Shown here in pieces: positions 60,601 to 64,000 of a stretch of DNA of 64,000 nt. The stretch is from Lycium barbarum (Eukaryota; Streptophyta; Magnoliopsida; Solanales; Solanaceae), in contig NC_083348.1 of assembly GCF_019175385.1 (NCBI RefSeq), positions 49,560,950 to 49,624,949 on the forward strand, read 5' to 3'. Under the pieces are notes generated by a model that saw only the letters and a program-made list of their open reading frames with translations, was not told the DNA's origin and did not search any database. Made by a program: the position numbers and the translations under genes. The first letter of the stretch is position 1. Each line of letters starts with the position of its first letter.

Positions 60601-61127
60601 TTGCACTAACAATCAAAGGGAGTCCCAACAGATCAAACTTTCATGTAGTGGAATACGTTGGGGACACTCATGCGGAGGAAGAGGCCGACAGACTAATGCC
60701 GGCAGTCTACAGAATGATTGCCTCTACCATGCTGAGGAATGGTTTTGAAACAGGAAAGGGCCAGGGAAAAGACCTTGAAGGGATAACAGAGCCTGTGCCA
60801 ATCCCAAAAGAAAACTACCACTTAGGTCTAGGGTATACTCCCAGTGAATACGAGCTCACAAGGTCAATCAAGAGAGAGTCCAAAATAAGGAATTTACCTC
60901 GTCCAATTTCGGGACTGTACCAGTCGTTCCCCAGAAAGATGCCGCTACTGAATGAAGAAAAAACTGATGGGAGTCTCGAGTCACTGTTCCAAGAAGAGGG
61001 ATGCTACAAGGTGGTTGAAGAAAGTCAGGAGATACCCAGCATACGCCTTCTGAGGCCGGGAGAACGCCTGAACGATTGGACATCTACCCCCTCTTGGCTC
61101 CTCGGTAGAGAGATGGATTTTCCTTAA
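60543..61127 (+). pseudogene. Ogre-12 linker between protease and RT
   Basis: 194 open codons with MIASTMLRNGFETGKGQGKD and YHLGLGYTPSEYE, a G-patch-like glycine-rich segment commonly found between protease and RT in Tat/Ogre elements. It is in a different frame from the protease, so a shift lies near 60545-60600. It ends just before the intron-like stretch. Confidence 0.68.
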
Positions 61128-61389
61128 ATCCTTTTTGCTAAAAGCGGCGACATCGGCTGAGGCCCGAATGATCGCCTTTTCTAAATTAATTCGTGATGTC
61201 TAAAAATGGAAATGGTCTGACGCTGTTCCGAACCAGGACCACAGTTGTAATCAACTACTTGCAATTAATGAAAAGCCTCGATCTACATAAAACTGTTACA
61301 TTTACCATATCATAATAACAAAAATTTTCTAACTAACTACGCGTAACGAACAATAATAAACCTAGCTTTACTTTGCCTTTCCTTTTCAG
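61105..61389 (+). other. Candidate Ogre intron between protease and RT
   Basis: About 285 AT-rich bases without coding. They start near CTCCTCG followed by GTAGAGAG (a possible donor at about 61105) and end CTTTGCCTTTCCTTTTCAG (acceptor at 61389). Known: Ogre elements carry an intron between the gag-pro and RT parts that is spliced in some transcripts. The exact donor is inferred. Confidence 0.5.
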
Positions 61390-61419
61390 TAGTAACCATA
61401 ATAAAACAACCGAAAATGT

Positions 61420-62866
61420 CATGATGTGTCGTGAAACGAATGAGGAAAACAACCGACAAGAATTCGAAGAGTACGATGAATCGACAATGATGCCAGAGAG
61501 ACTGGTAGAAGAATTGGAAGAATTAGAAGATAAGAAGAAGCCGAATATGGATAAAACTGAGGTGATCAACCTCGGTGATGAAGAGGATGTCAAGGAGATG
61601 CAAATCAGTGCTCACTTGGGAGCTCCACAGAAAGGAGTGCTCATAGCTCTGTTGAAGGAATATGTGGACGTCTTCGCCTGGTCATACGCGGATATGCTAG
61701 GGTTAAGCCCTGAAATAGTGGCCCACATATTACCCATCAGGACAAATGACGAAGTATAGAAACAAATAAAGGCTAGAATAGTTGAGGTGACGTCCTACCC
61801 CACTTGGGTGGCTAACATAGTGCCGGTACCCAAAAAGGATGAAAATATTCGAATCTGTGTGGACTACCGAGATCTCAATCGGGCCATTCCGAAGACAACT
61901 TTCCTCTCTCAAACATCCATATTCTAATAGACAACTGTGCCAAGCATAAGTTGCAATCATTCGTGGATTGTTTCGCCGGGTACCATCAAATACTCATGAG
62001 TAAACAAAACGCTGGAAAGACAGCCTTTATCACTCCTTAGGGAGTCTACCATTACAGGGTAATGCGGGAATCTACCATTACAGGGTAATGCCATTCGGCC
62101 TCAAAAAAGTCGGAGCCACGTATATGAGAGCTATGACTACTCTTTTCCATGATATGATGCATCGAGAGATTGAAGTCAATGTGGACGATGTCATCGTAAA
62201 ATCAAGGGAAAGCTCGGAGCATACCGTACACCTGCGTAAGTTCTTCAACAGACTTAAAAAATTCAATTTACAGTTGAACCTTGCAAAGTGCGCGTTTGGA
62301 GTGCCTGCGGGTAAGTTGCTAGGATTCATAGTCAGCCGTAGGGGTATTGAACTAGATCCTACCAAAATTAAAGCAATTCAAGAGTTACCACCTCCCAAGA
62401 CCAAGAAAGAAGTCATGAGCTTCTTAGGAAGTCTGAACTACATCGAGCGGTTCATAGCCCAGTCAACCGTGATTATAGATCCAATCCTTAAGTTACTCAA
62501 GAAGGACGCTCCCACCAATTGGACGGAAGAATGGCAAGAGGCGTTTGACAAAATCAAGAGATACCTTTCCAATCCTCCCGTCTTGGTGCCATCCAGGCAA
62601 GGAAGTCCTCTGTTACTGTATCTGTCGGTATCAGAAAAGCTCTAGGGTGCATGCTTGCCCAGCATAATGAAGAGGGCAAAAAGGAACATGCCATCTACTA
62701 TTTTAGTAAAAAGTTCACTTCCCGCGAAGCACGGTATACAGTCGTAGAGAAAACCTATTGTGCCTTGACCTGGATTGCCCAAAATCTAAGACACTACCTA
62801 TCAGTGTTTACAACCCACCTCATATCCAGAATGGATCTGCTGAGATATTGCAACCGATACCCGTAG
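61420..62866 (+). pseudogene. Ogre-12 reverse transcriptase and RNase H
   Basis: An acidic leader (VEELEELEDKKKP) and VDVFAWSYADMLGLSPEIVAH. Then, after a stop at 61757, YPTWVANIVPVPKKD, ICVDYRDLNRA and (shifted) FVDCFAGYHQI. Next GVYHYRVM is interrupted by a 26-base tandem duplication (62045-62090), then MPFGLKKVGATYMRAM. The RT active site reads VNVDDVIVKS at about 62176-62205, where Tyr of YVDD is Asn. After FVDCF...TP a TAG replaces the usual Trp codon. RNase H follows a shift at about 62645 (YYFSKKFTSREARYTVVEKT, LRHYL). Inactive through stops, shifts and the lost Tyr. Confidence 0.82.
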
Positions 62867-62940
62867 GAAAATCGGCTAAGTGGAAAATGCTACTAAGATA
62901 ATTTGACATCGTGTACGTAGCACAAAAGGCGATCAAAGGA

Positions 62941-63300
62941 TAAGCCCTAGCGGATCTGCTGGCAGAAAGTCCCGTCGATGATGAACTGGAACCATTACGG
63001 ACTTCCTTACCAGACGAGGAAGTGATGGCTATGGAAGAAGAGGTGGCAAAACCATACTCGGGCTGGAGACTGTTCTTCGATGGAGTAGTCAATTACAAAG
63101 GATCAGGCATCGGGGTAGTGCTAATATCATAAACAGGACAACACTATCTGATGGTTGCAAAGCTCAACTTCAGATGACCCAACAACATGGCAGAATATGA
63201 AGCACATATCCTCAGCCTTAGGATGGCGATGGACATGAACATACATGAGTTGTTGGTAATCGGGGACTCCGATTTGTCATAAACCAAGTGAAAGGAAACT
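62941..63300 (+). pseudogene. Ogre-12 archaeal-type RNase H (second RNase H)
   Basis: ALADLLAESP, then WRLFFDGVVNYKGSGIGVVL with the first catalytic Asp, then MAEYEAHILSLRMA with the Glu, then VIGDSDL with the next Asp. Stops at 63130 (TAA) and about 63174 (TGA). Known: Tat/Ogre elements carry this additional archaeal-like RNase H between the ordinary one and integrase; its role is thought to be in RNA removal during reverse transcription. Confidence 0.8.
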
Positions 63301-63559
63301 AGGCAACCAAAAATTATAAGGTCCTCCCATATGTGAACCTAGTATAGAGATTGTGCAGGAGATTCAAGAGTATTGACTTCAGGCATACTCCAAGGGTTCA
63401 GAATGAGTTCGCAGATGCATTGGCTACGATATCGTCTATGATCAGTATCATGAGATTACTCATATTGATTCGTTAAGGATCACACTGAGAGAAGAACAGG
63501 CTCACTGTTCCCATGTCGAGGCTGAGCGAGATGGCCAATCATGGTATGCCGACATCAAG

Positions 63560-63988
63560 GCCTAACTGGAGAAAGGAAAGTATCCCCCAGAGAGTTCAGC
63601 AAATCAAAAGAAGACTATCAGGAGGTTGGCTAATAGGTTCTTTTTGAACAAAGAAGTGTTGTACAAAAGGACCCCTGACCTTGGGTTCCTCAGGTGTGTG
63701 GACACCGATGAGGCTACAAAATTGCTAAAAGAGGTGCACGCAGAGGCATGCGGACCTCACATGAATGGATTCATCCTCGCTAAGAAAATTTTGAGGACAG
63801 GATATTACTCGATGACTATGGAGCACGACTCCTGCAAATTCGTGCAAAAGTGCCATCAGTGTCAGTTAAACAGGGATCTGATCAAAGTTCCCCCATAGAA
63901 TTACATGCAATAAGCTCGCCCTGGCTTTTCGTGGCATGGGGGATGGACGTCATAAGACCCATCGAGCCTCTGGCCTCCAAGGGACATC
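63560..63988 (+). pseudogene. Ogre-12 integrase N-terminus and start of catalytic core
   Basis: A frame from 63626 to 63898 has NRFFLNKEVLYKRTPD then an HHCC zinc finger: His in KEVH, His in GPHMNG, Cys in FVQKC and Cys in HQC. A TAG at 63896 ends the open frame. In another frame the core begins WLFVAWGMDVIRPIEP, with the first catalytic Asp, then KGHRF. The window ends here. Integrase would insert the cDNA into the host chromosome. Confidence 0.82.
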
Positions 63989-64000
63989 GTTTCATCTTAG

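Larger units (their letters stand above)
54963..64000 (+). mobile_element. Ogre-12, Ogre/Tat-clade Ty3 element, 5' LTR to integrase, runs off window
   Basis: The LTR starts TGTTGACACCTAATTTTT at 54963. Decayed pol follows from about 59915 in the order protease, linker, RT, RNase H, archaeal-type RNase H, integrase, which is the Tat/Ogre order (the extra RNase H after the normal one is diagnostic). No ORF1 or gag is readable between the LTR and protease, so that part appears deleted. The preceding bases GTTGT (54958-54962) would be the target copy; its partner is outside the window. Confidence 0.83.

Overview
This is plant nuclear DNA, most likely from a Solanaceae species. The organism is inferred from the plant-specific Tekay/Del chromoviruses and Ogre/Tat elements, tRNA-iMet type primer sites, small MITEs and AT-rich spacer; the family assignment rests on how the LTR ends look to me and is less certain. 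I found no convincing host gene, no structural RNA gene and no CRISPR. The window is a stack of nested LTR retrotransposons separated by one AT-rich spacer of about 7.5 kb that carries small MITEs.

Layout. (1) 1-15344: 3' part of a decayed Tekay-type Ty3 element (RLG-1), with gag-pol to 4095 and a 3' LTR starting at 4340. That LTR is split by RLG-2 (5033-13769, minus strand), a young element with two 3065-bp LTRs, a GCTGG target duplication and an internal deletion that leaves one open 816-codon frame. (2) 15345-21994: 3' end and 3' LTR of RLG-3, whose LTR is split by a minus-strand solo LTR (18447-21585, duplication AGGAC) of the RLG-2 family. (3) 21995-29490: spacer with a PIF/Harbinger-like MITE (24766-25029), a Stowaway-like MITE (26773-26932), a foldback element (22918-23342) and an ACC-rich microsatellite. 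(4) 29491-32961: a miniature TRIM element with 240-bp LTRs, whose left LTR is split by a solo LTR (29641-32066, duplication GTGCT). (5) 34005-50136: RLG-7, only its 5' LTR, primer site and the first codons of gag. Its LTR is split by RLG-8 (34432-48163), a LARD-like element with 2.7-kb LTRs and a 3.5-kb internal region without recognisable coding. RLG-8's left LTR in turn holds two more solo LTRs (35753-38050 and 39077-41576). (6) 50137-64000: an Ogre-type LTR (50137-54962, with a second copy of the PIF-like MITE) interrupted by a second Ogre element (54963 onward) whose decayed protease, RT, RNase H, archaeal-type RNase H and integrase N-terminus run to the window end.

The nesting gives a relative order of insertion. 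RLG-3 is older than RLG-1, which is older than RLG-2. RLG-7 is older than RLG-8, which is older than solo LTRs 9 and 10. RLG-7 is also older than Ogre LTR-11, which is older than Ogre-12.

The observation I find least explained is that several unrelated LTR families here carry a cluster of short GC-rich palindromes just upstream of a TATA-like box. The palindrome sequence differs by family but the position is similar. No wholly new multi-gene system is visible; the window's interest lies in retrotransposon structure.
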